From contig OX638295.1 of assembly GCA_951812345.1 (NCBI GenBank), positions 1,770,965 through 1,834,964 of the forward strand: a stretch of DNA of 64,000 nt, read 5' to 3'. The stretch is from Rhodothermales bacterium (GTDB lineage Bacteria > Bacteroidota > Rhodothermia > Rhodothermales > VXPQ01). The notes beneath the pieces are model-generated. The model was not told where the DNA came from. It was given only the letters and a program-made list of their open reading frames with translations, and did not search any database. This document shows, one piece after another, positions 33,693 to 41,820 of the stretch (positions are counted from its first letter, which is position 1; every line of letters starts with the position of its first letter). A program made the position numbers and the translations under genes.

Positions 33693-35318
33693 TCAATCCT
33701 GCTGAACGAGGGCTTCCTTCATGGAGTTGGCCGGCTTGGCGCCTTCTCGCATCAATGCATACCGGATGCCGTCTGCGATAGCCTGCCAGCTTGCTTCCAG
33801 AATGTTGGTGGAGACGCCCACCGTATTCCATGTCTCATTCCTGTTCTTATGTTCAACGAGCACGCGGACATACGCCGCCGTGCCGTCCTCGGGGCTTACC
33901 ACGCGCACCTTGTAATCGGCGAGATGCACCTGTTCGAGACCCGGATAAAAGGCGATCAACACACCGCGCAACGCATTCGACAGAGCATCTACCGGCCCCA
34001 CGCCTTCGGCCACAAGCAATTCCCTGCGGCCATCAACGCGAAGCGCTACCGTCGCCTGGGTGGCATCTGCGCTCTCGTCGCTAAGCTCACTCTGAACCCG
34101 GAGTCGCTCCAGGGAAAAGAACTCTGTTTCCTCACCCTGAATCTGCCGCAGAAGCAATTCGAAGGAAGCTTCTGCCCCCTCGAATTCATAACCGAGATGC
34201 TCAAGGTCCTTGATGCGCTTTACAGCACGCACCGCCTCGTCTGCTTCGCCCAGGTCAAGGCCCAGTTCCTGCGCCTTGTAGCGTACGTTGCTGCGGCCGG
34301 ATAAATCAGACACGAGCACCCGGCGCTTGTTACCGACCTGTTCGGGCATGAGATGCTCGTACGCCGCCGGTTCCTTCATCACCGCCGATACATGGATGCC
34401 GCCTTTGTGAGCGAATGCACTCCGGCCCACATACGCCGACCGCCCCACCGGATCGAGGTTCGCCACCTCGTATACAAAATGTGAGATATCCGTGAGTTCA
34501 CGCATTCTATCCGGCGAAACGCACGCGTATCCGAGCTTGAGTTGGAGTCCCGGGACAATCGCAGTCAGATCCGCGTTGCCGCAGCGTTCTCCGATACCAT
34601 TGATCGTCCCTTGCACATGCCGGGCGCCAGCCTGCACCGCTATAATCGAATTGGCCGCAGCACATCCGGAGTCGTTGTGCGCATGAATACCAAGCCCCAC
34701 TTCGAACCGACCCGCTACATCGCCAACGATCCGACCCAGCGTGCCGGGCAGCGTGCCTCCATTCGTATCGCACAGGGCCAACACATCCGCGCCCGCCGAA
34801 GCAGCAGCCTCCAGGGTTTCCAGCGCATAAACGCGGTCGTTCATATACCCGTCGAAAAAATGCTCTGCATCGTACACCACATGCTTTCCGTGCGCCTTCA
34901 GGTACGCTACGGATGAGCGGATCAGATCAAGGTTTTCCTCCCTGGTTACGCCCAGGGCCACTTCCACGTGGAGCGTCCAGCTTTTGCCGAAGAGGGAAAC
35001 CACCGGGGTATCCGCTTCCAGTATGGCCCGCAGATTGGGATCGTCCTCCGGAGCGTACTGTACGCGGCGCGTGGAGCCAAAAGCACAGATGCGCGCCTGC
35101 TCCCATTCCACATCCCGCGCCAATTCGAAAAATTCCTGGTCTTTGGGATTTGAACCAGGCCATCCCCCCTCGATAATGCCAATGCCAAAGTGGTCAAGAC
35201 GTTTTGCGATCCGCAACTTGTCGCGAGCCGTCAGCGAAACGTGCTCGCCTTGCGTACCGTCGCGGAGCGTCGTATCGAAAAGCTCCACAAAGACCGGTTC
35301 GTCGGCTTGTTCTGACAT
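33693..35318 (-). CDS. cimA: (R)-citramalate synthase
   Basis: A 541-residue member of the alpha-isopropylmalate synthase family. The HMGL-like TIM barrel opens with ELFDTTLRDGTQGEHVSLT and has GWPGSNPKDQEFF near residue 52, LGIHAHNDSGCAAANS near 210 and NGIGERCGNADL near 238; the C-terminal half carries the regulatory LeuA-dimer domain. The GWPGSNPKD and LFGKSW segments distinguish citramalate synthase from LeuA, and a separate LeuA is present at 37253. It condenses pyruvate with acetyl-CoA, giving a threonine-independent path to isoleucine, processed by LeuCD and LeuB from the same cluster. I use the ATG at 35316-35318; one four codons upstream is also possible. 85 bp separate it from leuD. 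Confidence 0.92.
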   Translation of the reverse strand: MSEQADEPVFVELFDTTLRDGTQGEHVSLTARDKLRIAKRLDHFGIGIIEGGWPGSNPKDQEFFELARDVEWEQARICAFGSTRRVQYAPEDDPNLRAILEADTPVVSLFGKSWTLHVEVALGVTREENLDLIRSSVAYLKAHGKHVVYDAEHFFDGYMNDRVYALETLEAAASAGADVLALCDTNGGTLPGTLGRIVGDVAGRFEVGLGIHAHNDSGCAAANSIIAVQAGARHVQGTINGIGERCGNADLTAIVPGLQLKLGYACVSPDRMRELTDISHFVYEVANLDPVGRSAYVGRSAFAHKGGIHVSAVMKEPAAYEHLMPEQVGNKRRVLVSDLSGRSNVRYKAQELGLDLGEADEAVRAVKRIKDLEHLGYEFEGAEASFELLLRQIQGEETEFFSLERLRVQSELSDESADATQATVALRVDGRRELLVAEGVGPVDALSNALRGVLIAFYPGLEQVHLADYKVRVVSPEDGTAAYVRVLVEHKNRNETWNTVGVSTNILEASWQAIADGIRYALMREGAKPANSMKEALVQQD

Positions 35319-35403
35319 GAAGGTGTCCATTTTGTCTTCCGATTGCCCGTTGTGGCGTCACCCATGGCAACAGCTTATAGCGGGCCACGCGCTATTCAGT
35401 ACA

Positions 35404-35967
35404 TCAGGTTGGCATAAATCCGGCTTGTCTTGCGAATTCGAAAACATTGCCTGCTTTCAGTATCTCGGCCACGTCCCCAAGCGGTTTGAGCAAAAATTCC
35501 TCTCCTGTCGTGTGGTTTGCAAGTTTACCCAACGTCGTATCGATTTCGAGGAGATCGCCCGTACGCACGCGCTCGACCAACCGCTCGATCGATTCGAACG
35601 GAACGATAAACCCTCCGTCCACCGCGTTGCGATAGAAGATGCGGGCGTAACTCTCAGCCACGACGGCAGTGCATCCGGCTTCCTGCAACGCAAACGGGGC
35701 ATGCTCCCGCGAAGACCCGCACCCGAAATTCGAACCGCCCACCACGATCGTGTAGGCGCTTTCGAACGCATCCTCCTCTGTAAACAGGCGGTTGCCGTAC
35801 GGAAGTCCTTGCTGATCTTTCGGCACGCCGCTAAGCGCATAACGCCCGTAATACTTGCGCTCTTCCGGATCGGACAGGCTGTATACCAGGTGCTCGGCCG
35901 GGATAATCTGGTCCGTATCGATGGCGTCGCCCACAACGTAGGCCGCCCCTGTGATCGTCTTTTTCAT
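35404..35967 (-). CDS. leuD: 3-isopropylmalate dehydratase small subunit
   Basis: A 187-residue aconitase swivel domain. The ATG at 35965-35967 overlaps the leuC stop by 4 bp and gives MKKTITGAAYVVGDAIDTDQIIP, the canonical LeuD start with the DTDQI motif. Later segments: VVGGSNFGCGSSREHAPFAL near residue 75 and AESYARIFYRNAVDGG near 105. It forms the heterodimeric isomerase with LeuC, acting on 2-isopropylmalate and, given cimA next door, probably citramalate. Length is slightly longer than archaeal-type LeuD and similar to plant small subunits. Confidence 0.95.
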   Translation of the reverse strand: MKKTITGAAYVVGDAIDTDQIIPAEHLVYSLSDPEERKYYGRYALSGVPKDQQGLPYGNRLFTEEDAFESAYTIVVGGSNFGCGSSREHAPFALQEAGCTAVVAESYARIFYRNAVDGGFIVPFESIERLVERVRTGDLLEIDTTLGKLANHTTGEEFLLKPLGDVAEILKAGNVFEFARQAGFMPT

Positions 35968-37256
35968 ACCAGTACCTCGCGAGGATCCGTAATGACTCCG
36001 GAAAGCGCCGAGGCCGCCACCGTGTAGGGAGACGCCAGATACACGGAAGCTTCCTTGCTGCCCATGCGTCCGGGGAAATTCCGGTTCGTGGTGGAGATCA
36101 CGATTTCCGTGCCGTGTGTCCTGCCAAACGTATCCGACGGTCCGCCAAGGCACGCTGCGCAGGAAGCCTGGCCCAGTTTGCAACCGGATCGTTCGAATAT
36201 ATCGTACAACGTGTCCCCTTCGATGTACGTCGTGTGTAACTGTTTGCCGATCCAGGTCGTCGCCGGCACGATGTAGGTATCGATGACCACCTCTTGACCC
36301 CGCAGGATAGTCGCCGCCGCCACAAAATCCTCCAGCTTGCCGCCGGTGCAGCTGCCGACGTACGCGCGATCCAGTCTCGTCCCGGCCACTTCAGACACCG
36401 TCGCCCGGTTGTCCGGGCTGTGCGGCTTCGCCACAAGCGGTTCGATGTCCTCGACCCGGTACGTCTTGAGCGTATGATACCGGGCGTCGAGATCGCCGTA
36501 GACAGGCTCGAACTCCGTATCGGTGCGCGCCCGCACATACTCGAAGGTTTTTTCGTCGGGGGGAATGATCCCGTTCTTTCCTCCCGCCTCGATCGCCATG
36601 TTCGTCAACGTCATGCGCTCGTGGACCGGCAGGTCGTAGACCGCTTCGCCGTCGAATTCGAGCGCGCGGTAGGTACCCCCATCCGTCCCGATGTCGCCGA
36701 TGACCTGCAGGATAAGATCCTTCGCCATCAGATAAGGCGGAAGAGACCCCTCGAACACAAATCGCATCGTTTCGGGGACCTTGAGCCAGAGCTTGCCGGT
36801 GCCCATGATCAGCGCAGCGTCCGTGTTGCCCACTCCGGTCGAAAACATGCCGAATGCACCGGAGGTACACGTGTGGCTGTCCGTACCGATCAGCAGCGAA
36901 CCCGGCACGTTGAACCCTTCTTCGGCAAGCGCCATGTGGCATACGCCCTTGTAGCTCGGCGTACCCGGATCGTAGTAATACGGAAGATCGTGCTCGGCGG
37001 CAAAGGCCCGAAGCAAATCCACATTCCGGTTCGCATGGTGGTTCTTCGTGAAGATGTAGTGATCGGGAATGATCACCAGTTTCTCCTTGTCCCACGGTAC
37101 CGCATCGGCGCCGAATTCGCGACGGAAAATATCGATGGTCGGGGGACCGCACACATCGTGCGTCATGAGGATGTCCACGTCCACCCAGATGTTATCCCCG
37201 GGCGCCACCCGATCCCGACCTGCGTGCCGCGCCAGTATTTTCTCCGTAATCGTCAT
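35964..37256 (-). CDS. leuC: 3-isopropylmalate dehydratase large subunit
   Basis: A 430-residue aconitase-family protein with GTDSHTCTSGAFGMFSTGVG near residue 122 and cluster-binding cysteines at about 303 (GSCTGG), 366 and 369 (SCAACLGG). The 420-430 residue size and segments such as KVPETMRF and LPPYLMAKDLILQVIGDIG are closer to the plant/homoaconitase-like type than to the longer E. coli LeuC. It overlaps leuA upstream and leuD downstream by 4 bp each, so leuACD are translationally coupled. The C-terminal part GRTHGTEIVISTTNRNFPGRMGS holds the conserved Arg residues for substrate binding. Confidence 0.95.
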   Translation of the reverse strand: MTITEKILARHAGRDRVAPGDNIWVDVDILMTHDVCGPPTIDIFRREFGADAVPWDKEKLVIIPDHYIFTKNHHANRNVDLLRAFAAEHDLPYYYDPGTPSYKGVCHMALAEEGFNVPGSLLIGTDSHTCTSGAFGMFSTGVGNTDAALIMGTGKLWLKVPETMRFVFEGSLPPYLMAKDLILQVIGDIGTDGGTYRALEFDGEAVYDLPVHERMTLTNMAIEAGGKNGIIPPDEKTFEYVRARTDTEFEPVYGDLDARYHTLKTYRVEDIEPLVAKPHSPDNRATVSEVAGTRLDRAYVGSCTGGKLEDFVAAATILRGQEVVIDTYIVPATTWIGKQLHTTYIEGDTLYDIFERSGCKLGQASCAACLGGPSDTFGRTHGTEIVISTTNRNFPGRMGSKEASVYLASPYTVAASALSGVITDPREVLV

Positions 37257-38863
37257 GTTGGGCCTCCCTCGAACGAACTCATAATGCCATTACCCACAAA
37301 GGTCATGTTCTCCTCTTCGGATCGCCAGGTTTCCAGATTATTGAGCGCATCGATATAGGCGTCCGCAGATGCGCGGATCACATCCGTGTTTTGCGCCTGT
37401 CCTCTGAAAAAGGCTCCGCTTTCCCGGATGAGCACCGTCACTTCGCCAATGGCGCCAGCCCCCTCGGAAACGGATCGAATAGAGTAGCTTTCCAGCTTGT
37501 GCGAACTGCCGAGCGCATGATTGATGGCGCGATACACGGCGTCCACAGGGCCATCGCCTGTCCCCTCCGCGGCCAACCGCTCCTCAGCAGTAACATTGAA
37601 CACCTCCACCTCTGCCTTCGGATGCTTTCCGGTAGCAACCGTAACGGACAGATTGTCGAGCCGGTAGTGCTGCAAAACCGCGTGCTCCGCAGTCCCCTGA
37701 ACAAGGTGAATCAGATCCGCATCGTGGATTTCTTTCTTGCGATCCGCAAGGCGAACGAATAACTGGTAGAGCGCGTCCTTGCGGGAATCCTCGACATGCA
37801 TACCCATCCGCTTCAGACGGCTGAAAAAGCCGTGGCGTCCGGAGTGCCGGCCCAAACGTATTTGTTCGCTCGTCTGGCCCACATCCTCCGCCTGCATGAT
37901 TTCGTAGGTATCCCGGCGCTTCAGCACGCCATGCTGGTGAATACCAGCCTCGTGGCTAAAGGCGTTACGCCCCACAATAGCCTTGTTCGGCGGCACCGGA
38001 AATCCCGTCGCCACCGACACCATGCGGCTTGTTTCCGCAAGGTGCGTGGCCTCTATGTCCGTGTCGACGCCGAATTGCTCGTGCCGGACACGCAGCGCCA
38101 TCACCACTTCTTCCAGCGAGGCATTACCGGCCCGCTCGCCAATGCCGTTGATCGTACATTCGATCTGGCGGGCGCCCGCACACACGGCGGCAATGGAATT
38201 GGCCACGGCCAAGCCGAGATCGTCGTGACAGTGCGTCGAGAGCACCACATTCTTCGTCGATCGCACACCCTGGCGAACCGCCTCGAACATGCGTGCATAT
38301 TCGGTGGGCGTGCAATAGCCGGTCGTATCCGGAATGTTGATGGTCGTGGCTCCCTCCTCGATCGCTGCAGCAATCACCTCGCACAAAAAATTGTGCTCCG
38401 TGCGGCCCGCATCCTCTGTGCTGAACTCTATATCATCGGTATACGTCCGCGCCAGTTGTACGGCTTCGCGAGCCATCCGCACGACGTTCCGGCGCTTCTC
38501 CGGAAGCGTTTTGCCGTACTTGTCGCTGCCGAACTTGGCGTCTATGTGAATGTCGCTGGTGGCGATAAACGTATGAATCCGCGTCCGTTGGCCCCCGGAC
38601 AGTGACTTTCCGGCGGCATGTACATCGTCTTCGAGTGCGCGGGCAAGCGCGCAGATCACAGGACCCTGTACGTCGCGCACGATGCTCGCCACAGCCTCGA
38701 ACTGGGCCGGGGACGAAATTGGAAAGCCGGCCTCGATCACATCCACGTTCAGCTTCACGAGTTGCCGGGCGATGCGGAGCTTCTCATTGATCGTCATGGA
38801 TGCGCCCGGCGCCTGCTCGCCGTCGCGCAACGTCGTATCGAATATGGTTACTTTGTCTTTCAT
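37253..38863 (-). CDS. leuA: 2-isopropylmalate synthase
   Basis: A 536-residue protein with the HMGL-like TIM barrel: FDTTLRDGEQAPGASM near residue 8, EAGFPISSPAQFEAV near 44, LSTHCHDDLGLAVANS near 208 and NGIGERAGNASLEEV near 238, followed by the LeuA-dimer regulatory domain that normally binds leucine. It condenses 2-ketoisovalerate with acetyl-CoA. Upstream, a palindrome GAGGAATTCCTC lies just before the ATG and includes a GAGGAA word that may be the ribosome-binding site. The gap to leuB is 149 bp, much longer than the other junctions in this cluster, and contains a possible small ORF and a hairpin (GACGAC/GTCGTC, 38934-38950). Confidence 0.95.
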   Translation of the reverse strand: MKDKVTIFDTTLRDGEQAPGASMTINEKLRIARQLVKLNVDVIEAGFPISSPAQFEAVASIVRDVQGPVICALARALEDDVHAAGKSLSGGQRTRIHTFIATSDIHIDAKFGSDKYGKTLPEKRRNVVRMAREAVQLARTYTDDIEFSTEDAGRTEHNFLCEVIAAAIEEGATTINIPDTTGYCTPTEYARMFEAVRQGVRSTKNVVLSTHCHDDLGLAVANSIAAVCAGARQIECTINGIGERAGNASLEEVVMALRVRHEQFGVDTDIEATHLAETSRMVSVATGFPVPPNKAIVGRNAFSHEAGIHQHGVLKRRDTYEIMQAEDVGQTSEQIRLGRHSGRHGFFSRLKRMGMHVEDSRKDALYQLFVRLADRKKEIHDADLIHLVQGTAEHAVLQHYRLDNLSVTVATGKHPKAEVEVFNVTAEERLAAEGTGDGPVDAVYRAINHALGSSHKLESYSIRSVSEGAGAIGEVTVLIRESGAFFRGQAQNTDVIRASADAYIDALNNLETWRSEEENMTFVGNGIMSSFEGGPT

Positions 38864-38887
38864 TGGAGGAATTCCTCGACGGTTTCT

Positions 38888-39016
38888 TTACAAGTAGTAG
38901 TGCGTAGGGGCTATCGCACGCGCCCGATGCGTCGACGACAGAAAGTCGTCCCGCCCATGCTGCGCCGGGCGCCTTGTAAGTCGAAGAAAATCAATATGTA
39001 CAATATAACGTGTCAT
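38888..39016 (-). CDS. Possible 42-residue small ORF between leuB and leuA
   Basis: An ATG at 39014-39016 overlaps the leuB stop as ATGA and opens a 42-codon frame ending at TAA 38888-38890, 24 bp before leuA. The peptide begins MTRYIVHIDFLRL, is Arg/His-rich and has no run of leucine or other control codons, so it is not a typical attenuation leader. It includes the sequence of a perfect 6-bp hairpin. It may simply be open by chance; the case for it is the start-stop overlap and placement. Confidence 0.25.
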   Translation of the reverse strand: MTRYIVHIDFLRLTRRPAQHGRDDFLSSTHRARAIAPTHYYL

Positions 39017-40134
39017 GCGGCCGCCCCCACCTTATGCTCCTTGCTCGCCGCCTGCCGCACATGGTCGGCAATACACGCACCCATCTCCTCGGTGGATACG
39101 AGCCTGCAACCCTCTTCCCGCATATCCGCCGTGCGCACGCCCCCCGAGAGCGTCTCGCTCACGGCCTCGCGAATTGCCGCCGCCGCGTCTGTCTCGCCCA
39201 GTTCCTCAAGCATCATGGCGGCACTGAGCACAGCAGCGACGGGATTAGCCTTCCCTTCGCCCGCAATGTCGGGAGCGCTCCCGTGCACCGGCTCGAACAA
39301 TCCTGTGGAGCCGCCTACCGAAGCCGACGGCAGTACGCCGAGCGAGCCCGGCAACGTCGCTGCCAGATCGGAAAGGATATCGCCGAACAGATTCGCTGTA
39401 ACCACCACATCGAAGTCCGATGGACGCCGCACGATCTGCATGGCGGCGTTGTCGATATACAAATGCTCCAGTTCTACGTCAGAATAGCCGGCGCTATGCA
39501 CCTGTGTCACGACATCGTTCCACAGTTGCGATACTTCCAGCACGTTGGCTTTATCCACGGACGTAACCCGGCAGCGACGACGACGCGCCCAGGTAAACGC
39601 CACATGCGCGATACGCTCTATTTCCGCTTCCGAGTAACGCATCGTGTTGAGCGCTTCCGCGCCCTGCGTGCCCTCGACAGGCCCCTTCGGCTCTGCGAAA
39701 TAAATTCCGCCGGTCAATTCGCGCACGATCATCATATCCGTGCCTGCGACAACCTCCCGCCTGAGCGGCGACGCACCCGCCAGAAAATCCGGCACGGTCA
39801 CCGGACGCAGATTCGCATACACGCCGAGCGTCCTGCGCAGGCCCAGCAGACCGGCTTCCGGACGCAAATCCCCATGAAGATCGTCCCAGGCAGGTCCTCC
39901 AACGGCCCCAAGCAACACGGCGTCGGATTCGAGGCAGGCTATTGCCGTAGCTTCCGGCAAGGGCGTGCCGAACGCATCGATGGCGCTCCCCCCTATGAGA
40001 AACTCTTCGGACGCCACAGCAAAACCAAACCGCTGCCCCGCTTCCGCAAGGATGCGGAGCGCTTCACGGGTAACTTCCGGCCCGACGCCGTCGCCCGGCA
40101 AACAGGCAATGCGGTATGTTTTCCGATCAGGCAA
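39013..40134 (-). CDS. leuB: 3-isopropylmalate dehydrogenase
   Basis: About 373 residues. Family motifs: ACLPGDGVGPEV at the N-terminus, the LRRTLGVYANLRPV segment near 100, VRELTGGIYFAEPKG near 130, the SVDKANVLEVSQLW segment near 190, the metal-site VTANLFGDILSDLAA near 240 and LFEPVHGSAPDIAG near 290. There is no ATG between the ilvC stop and the first motif; I propose a TTG at 40132-40134 (giving MPDRKTYRIACLPGDG), 2 bp past the ilvC stop. The alternative is an ATG at 40177-40179 that would overlap ilvC by 43 bp. It oxidises and decarboxylates 3-isopropylmalate, and probably the methylmalate-type analogue of the citramalate route. Confidence 0.92.
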   Translation of the reverse strand: MPDRKTYRIACLPGDGVGPEVTREALRILAEAGQRFGFAVASEEFLIGGSAIDAFGTPLPEATAIACLESDAVLLGAVGGPAWDDLHGDLRPEAGLLGLRRTLGVYANLRPVTVPDFLAGASPLRREVVAGTDMMIVRELTGGIYFAEPKGPVEGTQGAEALNTMRYSEAEIERIAHVAFTWARRRRCRVTSVDKANVLEVSQLWNDVVTQVHSAGYSDVELEHLYIDNAAMQIVRRPSDFDVVVTANLFGDILSDLAATLPGSLGVLPSASVGGSTGLFEPVHGSAPDIAGEGKANPVAAVLSAAMMLEELGETDAAAAIREAVSETLSGGVRTADMREEGCRLVSTEEMGACIADHVRQAASKEHKVGAAA

Positions 40135-40136
40135 AT

Positions 40137-41153
40137 CTATACAGCTTGCGCTTCTTCTTTTTGTTCGCCGCGCAGCCAACTCATCATGCCGCGCAGGCGC
40201 TTGCCGATCTTTTCGATCGGATGCTCTCTGGACCTGCCGCGTAAGGCGAGCAGTTGCTTGCCCCCGGCTTCATTCTCCGCAATCCATTCTTCGGCAAACG
40301 TTCCGTCCTGTATTTCGGCGAGAATCCGCCGCATACGCTCGCGAGCCGAGGCGTCGATGACCCGCGGGCCGCGCGTGTAATTCCCGTACTCGGCCGTATC
40401 GCTGATCGAATAGTTCATGTATTCCAGCCCGCCGTCGTAAATCAGATCGACAATGAGCTTGAGTTCGTGCAGACACTCGAAATACGCCAGCTCGGGAGGA
40501 TACCCGGCTTCGGTCAGCGTCTCGAATCCGGCCTTGATGAGCTCTTCGGCGCCGCCGCAGAGCACGGCCTGTTCCCCGAAGAGGTCGGTTTCCGTTTCAT
40601 CCTTGAAGGTGGTTTCGATAACCCCTGCCCGGATGCCGCCTATGCCTTCCGCATAACTCAGCGCCATATCCAGTGCAGCGCCCGATGCGTCCTGTGCGAC
40701 AGCCACCAGACAAGGCACTCCTTTCCCCTCCTCGAATACGCGGCGCGCCAGGTGGCCCGGCGATTTGGGAGCCACCATGAACACATCGACCCCTTCCGGC
40801 GGCGTGATCTGACCATAGTGAATGTTGAAACCGTGGCCGAAAACCAGGGACTTGCCCGGCGTCATATACTCGGCCATGTGGGCCTCGTACACCTGCTTCT
40901 GATGCTGGTCCGGCACCAGCATCACAACAAGATCGCCCCACGCGGTCGCGTCGGAAATACTCATGACGCGCAGGCCCCTGGCGGCGGCTTCCGCGCGCGA
41001 CGAGGAACCCTCGCGCAGCCCGACCGCCACGTCGACGCCGCTGTCATGCAGGTTCAGGGCATGAGCATGCCCCTGGCTTCCGTATCCTATGACGGCTACG
41101 CGCCGCGACCGGACGAGATCGGGATTGGCCCGATAGTGAACGTTAACTCCCAT
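40137..41153 (-). CDS. ilvC: Ketol-acid reductoisomerase (class I)
   Basis: A 338-residue class I KARI. The Rossmann motif [19 protein letters not shown] lies at about residues 21-39, with a Leu-Arg-Glu-Gly-Ser-Ser stretch after strand 2 of the type seen in NADPH-using enzymes. [10 protein letters not shown] near 105, [21 protein letters not shown] near 126, and the knotted metal-binding region with [22 protein letters not shown] near 185 are intact. It converts acetolactate or acetohydroxybutyrate to dihydroxy acids with NADPH and Mg. The 64-bp gap after ilvN shows no hairpin that stands out. An acidic/Gln-rich C-terminal tail is slightly unusual. Confidence 0.96.
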   Translation of the reverse strand: MGVNVHYRANPDLVRSRRVAVIGYGSQGHAHALNLHDSGVDVAVGLREGSSSRAEAAARGLRVMSISDATAWGDLVVMLVPDQHQKQVYEAHMAEYMTPGKSLVFGHGFNIHYGQITPPEGVDVFMVAPKSPGHLARRVFEEGKGVPCLVAVAQDASGAALDMALSYAEGIGGIRAGVIETTFKDETETDLFGEQAVLCGGAEELIKAGFETLTEAGYPPELAYFECLHELKLIVDLIYDGGLEYMNYSISDTAEYGNYTRGPRVIDASARERMRRILAEIQDGTFAEEWIAENEAGGKQLLALRGRSREHPIEKIGKRLRGMMSWLRGEQKEEAQAV

Positions 41154-41217
41154 CTGTGTGATATTCTCGTTTGCAGGTGTATGTGCGGGCCGTTTGCGGC
41201 CCGTGCGAAAAACCGGT

Positions 41218-41796
41218 TCAATCGCCGAAAAGCAGCGCTCGTTTCATGGCCACGCGGCCACTCCGCGCAATTTCCTCAATCCCGTAACGGTTCATCATCC
41301 CGATGAAGGCATTGATCTTCTTGGTGGGACCGGCAAGTTCGAAGGTCATCGTATCTGTCGTGATATCCACGACCTTGCCATTGAAAATCTTGAGCGTATC
41401 AAGCAATTCGACACGGTTGTCGGAGGTATACGAAACCTTCAGCAGGCACAACTCGCGCTCGACGTACTCCTCTGACGTCAGGTCCTCTACTTCCAGGACA
41501 TCGACCAACCGGTTCAGTTGACGACTCACCTGGGCAATGATGCGGTCTTCGCCCGTCGTGACAATGGTCATCCGGGAAACCGAGGTTTCGTCCGTTTCCC
41601 CGACCGTCACGCTTTCGAGATTGAAGCCGCGGGCAGAGAACAAATTGATAACGCGGTTCAGCGCCCCGATCGAATTCTCGAGCAAAACGGCAATGATATG
41701 CCGGTGGCTGTGCGCTTTCTCGCCCGGCCCTATGGGTTCTCCCTGGGCCTTCTTCCGCAGAATCTGTTGCGGGGTTAGTGTATCGTGCTCACTCAT
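41218..41796 (-). CDS. ilvN: Acetolactate synthase small (regulatory) subunit
   Basis: A 192-residue protein with an N-terminal ACT domain ([27 protein letters not shown] from about residue 26, then [13 protein letters not shown]) that binds valine in homologues, followed by the ALS_ss C-terminal domain ([24 protein letters not shown]). The first 25 residues are a hydrophilic extension not needed for the fold. Start ATG at 41794-41796 lies 24 bp after ilvB. It regulates and activates IlvB. Annotation is straightforward; symbol ilvN (also called ilvH) is used for adjacency to an ilvB-type large subunit. Confidence 0.94.
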   Translation of the reverse strand: MSEHDTLTPQQILRKKAQGEPIGPGEKAHSHRHIIAVLLENSIGALNRVINLFSARGFNLESVTVGETDETSVSRMTIVTTGEDRIIAQVSRQLNRLVDVLEVEDLTSEEYVERELCLLKVSYTSDNRVELLDTLKIFNGKVVDITTDTMTFELAGPTKKINAFIGMMNRYGIEEIARSGRVAMKRALLFGD

Positions 41797-41820
41797 GGCG
41801 ACTTCCTTATGGAATGTTCG

